A stretch of DNA of 64,000 nt from Arthrobacter sp. AZCC_0090 (GCF_014207375.1 NZ_JACHEE010000004.1:62001-126000); one strand, 5' to 3'; counted from the stretch's first letter, positions 1 to 9,640 are shown. Notes: a model not told the origin generated them from the sequence alone. Numbers and translations are program-made.

Positions 1-1162
1 GGTCCGTGTCGATCCCGGCGATGATATCCCGGTCCAGTTTGATCAGCTCCGGCTTGAGCAAAAGTATGTGGCGCATGGACGCGAAGCCCGCTCCTGCATC
101 ATCTACGGCAATCCTCAGGCCGCTGTGCCGTAAGGGTGCAAGCGCAGCTGCGAGGGGGCCGTAATCAATAACCTGGTGCCGTTCCGTCACCTCAAGCACG
201 ATCCGCTCTGTCGAAATGCCGGAGTTCGCAAGAATGTCGGGAAGCCGTGCATCAAGGCATGCCCGGGGTGAAAGATTTATGGAAACAGACAACGTGGACG
301 GCAGCCCGATCGCAGTCGCGAGTGCGGTCTCAAGGGCAAGGATCTCAAGATCAACGTCCAGCCCCACCGCCGCGGCCTCAACGAACCACGCCTCCGGCGA
401 AAGGCCCGGAGAGTCCAGAAACCGGGTCAAGGCTTCGGTCCCAATGATTGAGCCTGTCTCCAGGGAGCATATGGGTTGGAAGGCTGTCAGCAAGGAACGC
501 TCAGCCAGTACTTCTTCGATCCGGCTCTTGATCTCCCCGGCAGCAAGCGCGTCGGTCATACCGGGATCAAGGATCCTGCTGGTTCCTTCGAAACCATTGG
601 GTCGCCCGGAAGCGTCGCTAAGTGACCTTCCCGATACGTCAACCAGGACCCTGCTGCCGTCCTTGCGGCGGCACACGGCGTGAAGTCCAGACCAGCCGGC
701 ATCTGCGTCCTGATTGGAATTTCTCAGCTCAAGGGCGTCGGCCAGATCATCAGGATCGATGATCAGACCGACATGTCTGCCCAGCAGTTCGGAAGGCTCG
801 TATCCGGTCAGCTCCACGCATGCCGGGCTGGAGAAGGTGAAGCGTCCGTCGGGTCCTATGGCCCATAACCACTCCCGGCTGGTGGTCAGCACCGTATCCA
901 TCAGGCGTTTCGCCTGGGACGCCTGAGCCCGCTCCCGGAGCTGCTGCCGTACCAAGGAAAACGACGCATAAACCACGATAGGAACCACCAGCAAAGCAGT
1001 AACATCCGGAATCCAGACGGGCCAGCCGAAGGCGTCCCAAGGTTCCTCGCCGATGACGATGGGAAGGCCGACTGCCAACGCAACACCGGTCTCCATGACA
1101 ATGATGACGAGCAGCCACCATTTGGGCATGGACGCCTGAATACTTCTCTCCGGCCTGCGCAT
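1..1162 (-). CDS. PAS-EAL membrane protein, c-di-GMP phosphodiesterase (3' end beyond window)
   Basis: The reading frame stays open to base 1, so the C-terminus is missing. Two hydrophobic segments come near the N-terminus (about residues 12-32 and 48-66), then a PAS domain (about 85-190, with WLWAIGPDGRF and LTGYEPSELLG) and an EAL domain. The EAL catalytic signatures are present: EALTR, INLSPRA, LEVTE, DDAGAGFAS and IKLD, which supply the metal-binding Glu, Asn, Glu and Asp residues and the Lys. An active phosphodiesterase is therefore expected. No GGDEF domain precedes it. The ATG at 1160-1162 is preferred over the one at 1169-1171 because the GGGGGAGG ribosome site lies about 10 bases before the former and touches the latter. 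Role inferred: membrane-located sensor lowering c-di-GMP. Confidence 0.85.
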   Translation of the reverse strand, partial: MRRPERSIQASMPKWWLLVIIVMETGVALAVGLPIVIGEEPWDAFGWPVWIPDVTALLVVPIVVYASFSLVRQQLRERAQASQAKRLMDTVLTTSREWLWAIGPDGRFTFSSPACVELTGYEPSELLGRHVGLIIDPDDLADALELRNSNQDADAGWSGLHAVCRRKDGSRVLVDVSGRSLSDASGRPNGFEGTSRILDPGMTDALAAGEIKSRIEEVLAERSLLTAFQPICSLETGSIIGTEALTRFLDSPGLSPEAWFVEAAAVGLDVDLEILALETALATAIGLPSTLSVSINLSPRACLDARLPDILANSGISTERIVLEVTERHQVIDYGPLAAALAPLRHSGLRIAVDDAGAGFASMRHILLLKPELIKLDRDIIAGIDTD

Positions 1163-1278
1163 TTGAATCATGCCTCCCCCTGGCACATAAACTAAGGATG
1201 CTGATCTTCTACATGATGCCACTCGTAGTTCGAGAATCAGCAGCCGTTCTTCGAATCATCGGGCCTCGGGCGTCGCGG

Positions 1279-3696
1279 CTACTTCCCCAGCCCGGCCCGG
1301 CGGAGCGCTTCCGCCATGGCCGTGGTGACCGGCGCCTTGAGCGCAGCCTTCGCCGGCGCCCCCTCTGCCGGAACCGCGTTGCGACCCGACGAACCCTGCC
1401 CAGCCTGCGGCACCGAACGCCGCTGGCCGCCGCCACGCTCGCCTCCACGCTCGCCGCGGTCACGTCCGCCGCCACGCGAACCGGAGCCGCCCGCGGTGCC
1501 GGGTTCGTCGTCGAGCCTTAGCGTGAGCGAAATCCGCTTCCGCTCCGGATCCGCCTCCAGGACCTTCACGCGCACTACCTGTCCGGATTTCACGATCTCG
1601 CGGGGATCGGACACGAACTTATTGGCAAGCGCGGACACGTGGACCAAGCCGTCTTGGTGCACGCCAACATCAATAAACGCGCCGAATGCCGCCACGTTGG
1701 TGACAGTACCCTCGAGGATCATGCCCGGCTTGAGGTCCGAGATCTTCTCGATGCCCTCGGAGAAGGTGGCCGCGGCGAAGGCAGGGCGGGGGTCGCGTCC
1801 GGGCTTTTCGAGCTCGGACATGATGTCGCGCACGGTGGGCAGGCCGAACGACCCATCCACGAACGCCTGCGGATCGAGCGAAGACACGGCAGCCCCGCGG
1901 GAAGCAGCCACGATCTTCCGGGCCACCGAATACGCCTCCGGGTGGACGCTGGACGCGTCGAGCGGTTCTGCTCCCCCGGTGATCCGCAAGAAGCCGGCAC
2001 ACTGTTCAAACGCCTTGGCACCGAGCCGCGGCACCTTCTTGAGGTCGGCTCGCTTGGCGAACGGACCGTTCTCGTTGCGGTACGCCACAATATTTTCGCT
2101 CAGGAGCGGTCCGACGCCAGCCACCCGCGCCAGCAGCGCGGGCGACGCCGTGTTCACGTCCACGCCCACCGCATTCACGCAGTCTTCGACGACGGCGTCC
2201 AGGGAACGGTCCAGCTTCGCCGCCGTGACATCGTGCTGGTACTGCCCCACACCGATCGACTTGGGCTCGATCTTGACCAGTTCCGCCAGCGGGTCCTGCA
2301 GGCGCCGAGCGATAGAAACAGCTCCGCGCAGCGACACGTCCATTCCCGGTAGTTCCGCAGCCGCGAGCGCAGACGCCGAGTACACGGAAGCACCGGCCTC
2401 GGACACCACGAGTTTCTGCAAAGTAGGACCGCCGGATGCTGCCAGCGCTTTGATGAGTTGAACGGCGAGCTTGTCCGTTTCGCGCGACGCCGTGCCGTTG
2501 CCGATCGCTACGAGCTCGACGCCGTGCTGCCGCGCCAGGCGCTCCAGCGTTACCAAGGCCTCGTCCCACTTCTTGGCCGGGGCATGCGGATAAACAGTAT
2601 CGGTGGCCACGACTTTGCCAGTGCCATCGACGACGGCCACTTTCACACCCGTGCGCAATCCCGGGTCCAGGCCCAGGGTGGCACGGTTTCCAGCTGGCGC
2701 GGCGAGGAGCACGTCGCGGAGGTTGGCTGCGAAGACCCGGACGGCTTCGTCCTCGGCCTGTGCGAACATGCGGCTACGCAGATCGTTACTCAGGCGGTCC
2801 AGGATCCTCGAGCGCCATGCGATCTGTGCGGTCTGCACAAGCCAAGCATCGGCGGGCCGGCCACGCTCGGCGACCCCAAGGCACTTGGCCACAGCGTTCT
2901 CGTACCGGCCGCGCGCGGCGGCCAGGGCGTCGTCGTCGGCTGGTTCTGCCTCGGCGAGATCCAGCTCGAGGACGCCGTCGTTCTCGCCCCGCAAGAGCGC
3001 GAGCACGCGGTGGCCGGGCATGCCGGAAGGCACCTGAGAGAACTCGAAGTAGTCCTTGAACTTCTGCCCCTCGACTTCTTGGCCCTTCTTCACCCGCGAA
3101 ACCATGCGGCCCTGCGTCCACAAGCGTTCGCGCAGCGTCTCGGCGAGGTCGGGGTCCTGGGAGACCCGCTCCACAAGGATCGAGCGCGCACCGGCGAGCG
3201 CCGCGGAGGCATCGTCGATGGAGTGCTCGGCGTTGAGGTACTTGGCGGCCTCGCGCTCAGGTTCGAGCTGCGGGTTCGCGAGAAGCGCGTCGGCGAGCGG
3301 CTCGAGGCCGGCTTCGCGGGCGATCTGCGCTTTGGTGCGGCGCTTGGATTTGAAGGGAAGGTAGATGTCTTCCAGCCGGGACTTGGTTTCCGCGCCGACG
3401 ACGGCGGCCTCCAGTTCCGGAGTCAGCTTTCCTTGCGCGGCAATCGCCTCCAGGACCGTTCGACGCCGGTCCTCCAAGTCCCGCAGGTACCGGAGCCGTT
3501 CATCGAGCTCGCGCAACTGGGTGTCATCGAGCGTCCCGGTGGCCTCCTTGCGGTACCGGGCGATGAACGGGACGGTGGATCCGGCGTCGAGCAGTTCAAC
3601 CGCGGCTTTGACCTGCCAGGACTTCACGCCGAGTTCTTGGGCGATCAGGGCGTGGATGGCGGCGTCTGCTGACTGGTGCTGTGGAAGATGAGTCAC
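1279..3696 (-). CDS. tex: Tex-family transcription accessory / RNA-binding protein
   Basis: An 805-residue protein matching the Tex family over its full length. The N-terminal helical Tex domain (VPFIARYRKEATGTLDD near residue 45) is followed by a YqgF/RNase H-like domain (LGLDPGLRTG near 345), a helix-hairpin-helix region (VDVNTASPALLARVAGVG near 525) and a C-terminal S1 domain (about 650-730, AFGAFIDVGVHQDGLVH). After S1 comes a Gly/Arg-rich tail of RGG type, then a basic/Ala-rich end; this tail is longer than in E. coli Tex. Start is GTG. Tex proteins bind nucleic acids and act on stalled transcription; the exact role here is not visible from context. It stands alone, between the PAS-EAL gene and a divergent small gene. 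Confidence 0.93.
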   Translation of the reverse strand: MTHLPQHQSADAAIHALIAQELGVKSWQVKAAVELLDAGSTVPFIARYRKEATGTLDDTQLRELDERLRYLRDLEDRRRTVLEAIAAQGKLTPELEAAVVGAETKSRLEDIYLPFKSKRRTKAQIAREAGLEPLADALLANPQLEPEREAAKYLNAEHSIDDASAALAGARSILVERVSQDPDLAETLRERLWTQGRMVSRVKKGQEVEGQKFKDYFEFSQVPSGMPGHRVLALLRGENDGVLELDLAEAEPADDDALAAARGRYENAVAKCLGVAERGRPADAWLVQTAQIAWRSRILDRLSNDLRSRMFAQAEDEAVRVFAANLRDVLLAAPAGNRATLGLDPGLRTGVKVAVVDGTGKVVATDTVYPHAPAKKWDEALVTLERLARQHGVELVAIGNGTASRETDKLAVQLIKALAASGGPTLQKLVVSEAGASVYSASALAAAELPGMDVSLRGAVSIARRLQDPLAELVKIEPKSIGVGQYQHDVTAAKLDRSLDAVVEDCVNAVGVDVNTASPALLARVAGVGPLLSENIVAYRNENGPFAKRADLKKVPRLGAKAFEQCAGFLRITGGAEPLDASSVHPEAYSVARKIVAASRGAAVSSLDPQAFVDGSFGLPTVRDIMSELEKPGRDPRPAFAAATFSEGIEKISDLKPGMILEGTVTNVAAFGAFIDVGVHQDGLVHVSALANKFVSDPREIVKSGQVVRVKVLEADPERKRISLTLRLDDEPGTAGGSGSRGGGRDRGERGGERGGGQRRSVPQAGQGSSGRNAVPAEGAPAKAALKAPVTTAMAEALRRAGLGK

Positions 3697-3793
3697 CCTG
3701 ACATTTTGCCCTACCTAAAGACGGCGCGGAGTGCTGTAGTGGAAGAGCCCCCGTTGATCCGGTCAGGAATGCTACTCAAGGAAGAGGCGCATC

Positions 3794-4090
3794 ATGCAAG
3801 AACTGCTCATCATCCTGCAGGACGGCTTTGACGCAGACGACGTAGAAGTCACCGTCAACCACAAAGAGGCCCATCACGAGCGCGATGTGTCCACCAGGAC
3901 GATGCTGGGAATGGCGGCGGAGATCTCCGTGGAGTTGCCCGCGAAAGGGTCCACCGTGGGCGTCGAGGTCACCAGCCGCAAGCTAAGCGCGAGCAAGAAG
4001 CTCCATGGAAAAGCAAAGAGCCTATTGGTTTCCATTGAGGACGGGGAACTGGTGCTGCGCGAAGGCACCGGCCGGGAGGCATTTCTTTAG
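3794..4090 (+). CDS. Small hypothetical protein (98 aa)
   Basis: I do not recognise the family. The 98-residue product is mostly soluble with no signal peptide or membrane segment, and has mixed charge with an acidic N-terminal third and a basic stretch (SRKLSASKKLHGKAKS) near residue 65. A good ribosome site (AAGGAAGAGG) lies about 8 bases before the ATG. The gene is monocistronic: it is divergent from tex and ends at a strong double hairpin (4116-4173). Third positions are G/C-rich, supporting a real gene. Confidence 0.7.
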   Translation: MQELLIILQDGFDADDVEVTVNHKEAHHERDVSTRTMLGMAAEISVELPAKGSTVGVEVTSRKLSASKKLHGKAKSLLVSIEDGELVLREGTGREAFL

Positions 4091-4115
4091 CCTGGTGTTC
4101 TAGGTGCGTCGGTCT

Positions 4116-4173
4116 CCACCTGCAGGTCTTGGCCTGCAGGTGGAAGCGCCACGGCTTGAGAGCCGTGGCGCTT
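4116..4173. terminator. Double hairpin, bidirectional terminator
   Basis: Two perfect stem-loops lie back to back between convergent genes. The first pairs 4116-4126 with 4133-4143 (11 bp, loop of 6). The second pairs 4144-4156 with 4161-4173 (13 bp, loop TGAG). No long T-run follows either side. The position between two convergent stops and the stem quality support termination of both transcripts. Confidence 0.75.
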
Positions 4174-4192
4174 GATAGTACGGAAGTTGCAG

Positions 4193-4630
4193 TTAGCCCA
4201 GTTGCGCCATAGGAGTCTTGGCCGAGATGTGCTCCACCAATTCACCCACACGCTCCTCGGTGTAGTTGCGGGCGATGTCGCCCTGGCTAATGATGCCCAC
4301 CAGCTTGTGGTCGGTGATGACCGGAAGGCGCCGGACCTGGTGCTTCTCCATCAGGTCGATGGCGGCGTCGATGCTGGCATCAGCATCAATCCAGATTGGC
4401 GTGCCTTGGGCGAGGTCGGCCGCTGTCTTCTGGCCGGCATCCCATCCCTCGGCAACGCATCTGACCACGATGTCGCGGTCAGTGATGAATCCCTTGAGTC
4501 TTCCATCGCTGCCGCAGATCGGCAGGGAACCGACGTCCAGATCGCGCATCAGGACAGCCGCGTCACGCAACGACTGTTCTTCCTTGACGCACTGGGCATT
4601 GGTGGTCATGAATTCGCGCACAACACTCAT
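4193..4630 (-). CDS. CBS-domain protein (tandem CBS pair)
   Basis: A 145-residue protein made almost entirely of two CBS motifs (about 8-65 and 72-130), seen in VVREFMTTNAQCVKEEQSL..GSLPI..GFITDRDIV and RRLPVI..LVGIISQGDIA. Stand-alone CBS pairs bind adenine nucleotides and act as energy sensors; the partner is unknown here. The start is the ATG at 4628-4630, because GGAGGA sits a few bases before it; a longer upstream frame is not needed. Monocistronic, with the terminator at 4116-4173 downstream. Confidence 0.9.
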   Translation of the reverse strand: MSVVREFMTTNAQCVKEEQSLRDAAVLMRDLDVGSLPICGSDGRLKGFITDRDIVVRCVAEGWDAGQKTAADLAQGTPIWIDADASIDAAIDLMEKHQVRRLPVITDHKLVGIISQGDIARNYTEERVGELVEHISAKTPMAQLG

Positions 4631-4755
4631 GAGTCCTCCTTCATCGATTGGGTATCGACGCGGACCCCCCGGCACCGACGCCGATGCTGTCAGCCTACGC
4701 TTGGGGTTTGGCTGTGGCCAGATGTTGTTTGCTTCCCCACGCCGCCCGCCGCCAG

Positions 4756-5712
4756 CTATTCGGCGATGTCCTCCGCCCACAGCTCCGGATTCTCTTCCTG
4801 GAAGGTGCGCATCATGTCCACGCACCGCTGGTCATCGAGGACCACCACCTCCACGCCGCGGGACCGGAGGAGCTCGAATTCGCCGTCGAACGTTCGGGCC
4901 TCCCCCACCACCACGCGCGGGATCTTGAACTGAATGATGGTTCCTGTGCACATCGCACACGGCGCGAGGGTCGTATAGAGGGTTGTGTCCCGGTAGCTCT
5001 TCTGCCGACCGGCGGCGCGGAGGGCCGCCATTTCCCCGTGCGCGATGGGATCGCCGTTTTGGACGCGTTCGTTGTGCCCGCTCGCGATGACCACCCCATC
5101 ACGCGCAAGCGCTGCACCGATAGGAATGCCACCTTCGCCAAAGCTCTTCCGGGCTGCCTGGTACGCGGCTTCGAAGGCCGGATCTGGTGAAGGTTGCGCG
5201 TCGGGCTGGGTCATTCGTCTGGACCTCATCTCAGTGTCGAACGACACCTGCGCGGAACGGATCTTCGCCAGCTCGTCGTGGTCTCCGAAGGCGGCCTGCA
5301 TCTCGGATGGAGAGACGTCCCGCTGGTGGGTTTGCACCCACCAGACGTTGCCGATCGGGTCGCGGAGGCGACCGCCGCGATCGCCGGTGATTGCGGACTC
5401 CATTACTTCGGTGACAATGCTGGCTCCCGCGCTGACCGCGCGATCGATGGTGGCGTCCACATCGTCTACATACACGCTCAGAAAACTTGGCGTAGGAGGC
5501 CAGTCCGGTGATGCGTCGAAAGTCATCAGTACCGACGACCCGATCTTTGCTTCGGCGTGCCCGATGCTCCCATCTGGGTTGGGGACCCGGAGGTAGACGT
5601 CGGCGTCGAACGCCTTCTCAATGAACGCAAGGAAGGCATCGGCACCGTGCGCCACGACATAAGGGGTCACGGTGGCCTTGCCACCAGGAATACTTGGCAC
5701 CAGAATCTCCAT
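4756..5712 (-). CDS. VOC (glyoxalase-like) domain fused to cytosine deaminase-type domain
   Basis: One 318-residue frame holds two modules. Residues about 1-150 look like a VOC/PhnB-type fold (TVTPYVVAHGADAFLAFIEKAF, ending GGRLRDPIGNVWW). Residues about 165-318 form a zinc nucleoside/cytosine deaminase: HGEMAAL supplies the Zn-binding His and catalytic Glu, and TLAPCAMC the two Zn-binding Cys. The deaminase resembles the yeast Fcy1 family (DTTLYTT, IPRVVVGE, VVVLDDQRC, W..DI.E at the end) rather than TadA. Fcy1-type enzymes deaminate cytosine to uracil. A Met at about residue 167 could in principle start a separate deaminase. The ribosome site before the first ATG is weak. No purine or pyrimidine neighbours explain it. 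Confidence 0.85.
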   Translation of the reverse strand: MEILVPSIPGGKATVTPYVVAHGADAFLAFIEKAFDADVYLRVPNPDGSIGHAEAKIGSSVLMTFDASPDWPPTPSFLSVYVDDVDATIDRAVSAGASIVTEVMESAITGDRGGRLRDPIGNVWWVQTHQRDVSPSEMQAAFGDHDELAKIRSAQVSFDTEMRSRRMTQPDAQPSPDPAFEAAYQAARKSFGEGGIPIGAALARDGVVIASGHNERVQNGDPIAHGEMAALRAAGRQKSYRDTTLYTTLAPCAMCTGTIIQFKIPRVVVGEARTFDGEFELLRSRGVEVVVLDDQRCVDMMRTFQEENPELWAEDIAE

Positions 5713-5866
5713 TCAGCGGAATCCGAGTTGTTTCGCCCACACTATGCGGCAAATAGGTCAACTATTGTCCTAATTGAACGTGGCGACTACGCAGCCTTCG
5801 CGGGGTGCTATCTTGTCGTTCCCCACTGATAGCTTGGCTTCATCAGCTCAACGGTCTGGGGGCACG

Positions 5867-8800
5867 GTGTTTTTTCTCGATTCAGAAGTTGCAGGGCACG
5901 CGCAGGACCTGGTGTTTTCCGCCAGCGACCTCGTCACGGCTTCCACCTGCGAGTACCAGTTGCTGCGCAAGTTGGACGAGAAGATGGGCCGATCCCCGAA
6001 GCCGGCCTTCGACGTCGACGAGATGCTGGAGCGGACCGCCGCGCTCGGCGACGTTCACGAGCACAGGGTGCTCGACCGTTTCGTGGCCGAGTTCGGCACC
6101 TGGGATCCGCTTACCGGGAAGGGGGTGTTCGACGTCGTTCCCGCCGAAGCGATGGACCGCGCCACCCTGCGAGCGAAGCATGCGGAGTCCATCGAGGCGT
6201 TGCGCTCCGGCGCGGATGTGGTCTTCCAAGCGGCGTTCTTCGACGGTCAGTTCCACGGACGGTCCGATTTCCTCGTCAAGCAACCCAACGGAAGCTACGC
6301 GGTTTTCGACACCAAGCTCGCCCGCCATGCCAAGGTCACGGCCCTGCTGCAACTGGCTGCCTACGGCGACCAACTGCTCAAGGCGGGGATTGCTCCCGCG
6401 CCGGATCTGGCCTTGGTCCTCGGGGCTACCATTCAGCGGGACGTTCCCGGCCCTAACGCTGGCGTGCCGGACGGCCGGGCCGGCTTCGACTATGTGCACA
6501 GCAACCACCGGCTCGCCGATGTCCTGCCGGTGTTCCGTGAACGCCGGGACCGCTTCCTGGCGTTGACTGACCGACACCGCTCGCAGCTTGAGCCTATCCA
6601 ATGGGGTTCGCCCGGAGTCACCGCTTGCGGCCGCTGCGACTACTGCAAGGAACAAGTTCGCCTGCACCAGGATCTGCTCATGGTGGCGGGGATGAGAATC
6701 ACCCGCCGCAAGAAGCTCATGGAAGGGGGCATCTTCACGATCGACGCGCTTGCTCGGATGCCCGACGCCGCCGATTCCGCTACGCGGCGCTTGCAGGAAC
6801 AAGCCCGGCTGCAGACCGGAACTGCCACACCTGATGGCACCGTCAATTACACCGACAAATCCGGCGAGGCCAAGAGCATCAGCTATTCCGTTCTGGAATC
6901 CAACTCCCTGGCCCGGCTGCCCCGGCCCGACGCCGGAGACATCTTCTTCGACTTCGAAGGAGACCCGCTGTGGCAAGACCCCGTGACCGGCCGCTGGGGA
7001 TTGGAGTACTTGTTCGGGGTGGTCGAAAATCCCACGGAACCGGGCGGAGAGCCTGTTTTCAAACCGTTCTGGGCACACTCCCGGGCTGAGGAGCGGCAGG
7101 CGTTCGTCGACTTTCTCGACTACGTGGAAGAACGCCGCATGAAGTATCCGGACATGCGGATCTACCACTACGCCGCCTACGAGAAGACCGCACTGCGCAA
7201 TTTGTCGGTCTTACACACCGTGGGCGAAGCCGCCGTGGACAACCTCCTTCGCGAAGGCGTCTTGGTCGACCTCTACGACACGGTGCGGCACAGCATCCGC
7301 ATCTCCGAAGACTCCTACAGCATCAAGAAACTCGAGCCTCTGTATATGGGCGAGCATTTGCGTTCGGGTGACGTGACCGACGCCGGGGCCTCCGTGGTTG
7401 CCTACGCCAATTACTGCACGGCCCGGGACGCGAACCGCGAGGATGAAGCGGCAGCAATCCTGGCGGGGATTTCCGACTACAACGAATACGACTGTCTTTC
7501 CACGCTGGAACTGCGGAATTGGCTGCTGGGCTTGGCCGCGGAGCGCTCGATTGAGCCCGGGCTGGTGAGTGCTTCAGGACCGGAATTGCACACGGAGACC
7601 GAACCTGCCAAATATGAGGCGGCGCCCGAGGAGACGGCGCTCCTCGACTACCTCGCGGAATTGCCGGACGACTCCGTTCCCTCCGATGACAAGCGTGCGG
7701 TGGCCATGGTGGCGGCCGCGGTCGGCTTCCACAGGCGGGAGGACAAGCAGTTTTGGTGGAGCCACTTCGATCGGCTCGACCGGCCAGTTTCCGAATGGGA
7801 GGACACCCGGGACTGCTTCATCGTGGAGCACGGCGAAGTATTGCAGGACTGGGCCAAGCCGACTCCCCGCAGCAACCCGGCGCGGAAAGTGCTGCTCTTC
7901 GGACACGCCGCAGACGGCTCGGGTTTCGCGCCCGGTAAGAAGTACTTCCGGATGTACGAGCCTCCGCTCCCCGACGCCTTCCTGGGCAAGAACGAAAGCG
8001 CTCTCGGCAGATCGGGAATGTCCGGCACGGATGTGATCGAGGCCGGTGTCATCGATGTCCTCGATGAAGGCATCACCCTGGCTGAACCCGACGACGTTTC
8101 GGATGTCGTGACCATTTCGGAACGATTGCCCAAGGGTGCGGCCGGATACTCCCAGCTACCCATGGCCTTGACGCCCGATGCTCCGGTCAACACAGATGGG
8201 CAGAGAAAAGCCTTGAGCGAACTGGCCGTCAAAGTGCGTTCCAGCCTGCCAAGGTGGCCGAAGGAGCCGGCCCTGGACCTGCTGCGCCGCGTGCCGCCGA
8301 GGCTTGCCACACTCGCGGCGTTGCCCGCCGTCGGACCTGGCGACGACGGTTATGTGGATGCGATCACCGCGGCCGTGACGGATCTGGACCAGTCATACCT
8401 AGCCGTCCAAGGGCCACCAGGGACGGGTAAGACCCACGTGGGCTCGCACGTCGTCGCCCGGCTGGTGCTCGAGGGCTGGAAGGTGGGCGTTGTTGCGCAG
8501 TCCCATGCCGTGGTGGAGAACATGCTCCATGCCGCGGTGAAGGCCGGGGTCGATACGGATGTCATTGCCAAGGAAATGAAACACGATGACCCCGTCCCGT
8601 GGAGCCAGCAGACGAAGGACGACATTGAGCTCCTGCTCGGATCCACGGGAGGCTGCCTCATCGGCGGCACGGCGTGGACCATGACGGGCCGAACAGTCTC
8701 CGCGGGATCCCTGGATCTGCTGGTCATCGACGAGGCCGGGCAGTTCTCGCTCGCCAACACCCTCGCCGTGAGCCGCGCAACGAAGAGGCTGCTGCTCCTC

Positions 8801-9535
8801 GGCGATCCCCAACAACTGCCCCAAGTCACGCAGGGCAAACACCCCGAACCGGTGGATGAGTCTGCCCTCGGCTGGCTGGTCCACGGGCTGCACACCCTCC
8901 CCCTGGAACTCGGGTATTTCCTGGCGACCTCGTGGCGGATGCACCCGGATTTGCGCTCCGCGGTGTCTGAGCTCTCCTATGACGGCCGGCTGCATTCGGC
9001 ACCAGCTGCCTCCACGCGGAAGCTGTCCGGAGTTGGAGCCGGCGTCGAATGTGTCTACGTTCCACACAGCGGCAACTCCACCCAGTCGCCCGAAGAAGCA
9101 GCGGAGGTAGTCCGGCAAGTCAAGGAACACCTCGGCTTGGCGTGGCTGGACCCTCGTGAATCGCAGGAGGAACGGCCGCTACTCGAAAAGGACATCCTCG
9201 TGGTGGCGGCGTATAACGCCCAGGTTCAGCTCATTCAGCGCGAACTGAGAGCGGCCGGACTCCGCGGTGTGCGGGTCGGCACCGTAGACAAGTTCCAAGG
9301 CCAGGAAGCTCCGGTAGTGATCGTTTCCATGGCCGCGTCCGCTGCAGCCGAGGTGCCTCGCGGTATGGAGTTCCTTCTTTCGCGCAACCGGATCAACGTG
9401 GCGATATCGCGCGGTCAGTGGCGGGCCGTCGTCGTACGCTCGCCGGAGCTGACCAACTACCTGCCGACCCAGCCGGAAGGGCTGGAACAGCTGGGCGGTT
9501 TTGTGGGACTGTGCCAGCGTGGCGGCCCCAACTGA
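5867..9535 (+). CDS. TM0106-type RecB-like nuclease / RNase H-like / SF1 helicase fusion
   Basis: About 1222 residues with three modules. An N-terminal RecB/Cas4-like nuclease has a Cys near residue 28 and CGRCDYC near 253-259, as in 4Fe-4S nucleases. A middle RNase H-like domain opens with DIFFDFEGDP near 360. A C-terminal superfamily-1 helicase has Walker A GPPGTGKT near 848, Walker B LLVIDEAGQ, DPQQLPQ, WRMHPD, VDKFQGQE and NRINVAISRG. The GTG at 5867 is chosen because related proteins begin just before the short FFLDSE strand; an in-frame TTG at 5774 would add 31 residues without homology. The role is probably DNA or RNA processing or repair, but it is unproven. No CRISPR or recB partner lies nearby. 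Confidence 0.85.
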   Translation: MFFLDSEVAGHAQDLVFSASDLVTASTCEYQLLRKLDEKMGRSPKPAFDVDEMLERTAALGDVHEHRVLDRFVAEFGTWDPLTGKGVFDVVPAEAMDRATLRAKHAESIEALRSGADVVFQAAFFDGQFHGRSDFLVKQPNGSYAVFDTKLARHAKVTALLQLAAYGDQLLKAGIAPAPDLALVLGATIQRDVPGPNAGVPDGRAGFDYVHSNHRLADVLPVFRERRDRFLALTDRHRSQLEPIQWGSPGVTACGRCDYCKEQVRLHQDLLMVAGMRITRRKKLMEGGIFTIDALARMPDAADSATRRLQEQARLQTGTATPDGTVNYTDKSGEAKSISYSVLESNSLARLPRPDAGDIFFDFEGDPLWQDPVTGRWGLEYLFGVVENPTEPGGEPVFKPFWAHSRAEERQAFVDFLDYVEERRMKYPDMRIYHYAAYEKTALRNLSVLHTVGEAAVDNLLREGVLVDLYDTVRHSIRISEDSYSIKKLEPLYMGEHLRSGDVTDAGASVVAYANYCTARDANREDEAAAILAGISDYNEYDCLSTLELRNWLLGLAAERSIEPGLVSASGPELHTETEPAKYEAAPEETALLDYLAELPDDSVPSDDKRAVAMVAAAVGFHRREDKQFWWSHFDRLDRPVSEWEDTRDCFIVEHGEVLQDWAKPTPRSNPARKVLLFGHAADGSGFAPGKKYFRMYEPPLPDAFLGKNESALGRSGMSGTDVIEAGVIDVLDEGITLAEPDDVSDVVTISERLPKGAAGYSQLPMALTPDAPVNTDGQRKALSELAVKVRSSLPRWPKEPALDLLRRVPPRLATLAALPAVGPGDDGYVDAITAAVTDLDQSYLAVQGPPGTGKTHVGSHVVARLVLEGWKVGVVAQSHAVVENMLHAAVKAGVDTDVIAKEMKHDDPVPWSQQTKDDIELLLGSTGGCLIGGTAWTMTGRTVSAGSLDLLVIDEAGQFSLANTLAVSRATKRLLLLGDPQQLPQVTQGKHPEPVDESALGWLVHGLHTLPLELGYFLATSWRMHPDLRSAVSELSYDGRLHSAPAASTRKLSGVGAGVECVYVPHSGNSTQSPEEAAEVVRQVKEHLGLAWLDPRESQEERPLLEKDILVVAAYNAQVQLIQRELRAAGLRGVRVGTVDKFQGQEAPVVIVSMAASAAAEVPRGMEFLLSRNRINVAISRGQWRAVVVRSPELTNYLPTQPEGLEQLGGFVGLCQRGGPN

Positions 9536-9640
9536 CTCGCATTAGTTGTCGCTCTGAGGGCTGAAAACGACAACAACTGCGGGGGCCCACGCCGCCAGGG
9601 TTCCCTGGCCGAGCTTGCGAGGCGAGGGCGGCGGTGGGGA
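9536..9640. terminator. Convergent intergenic hairpins plus dispersed repeat copy
   Basis: Between the converging helicase and TPI-like genes lie a 7-bp stem (9545-9551 with 9568-9574) and a 6-bp stem (9595-9600 with 9603-9608). The latter sits inside a roughly 60-base block that recurs at 34057-34116 in opposite orientation. Termination is likely here for both strands, though neither stem has a clear T-run. Confidence 0.45.

Noticed and set aside
2458..3672. Plus-strand frame (404 codons) opposite tex
   Set aside because: Antisense to well-conserved Tex domains.
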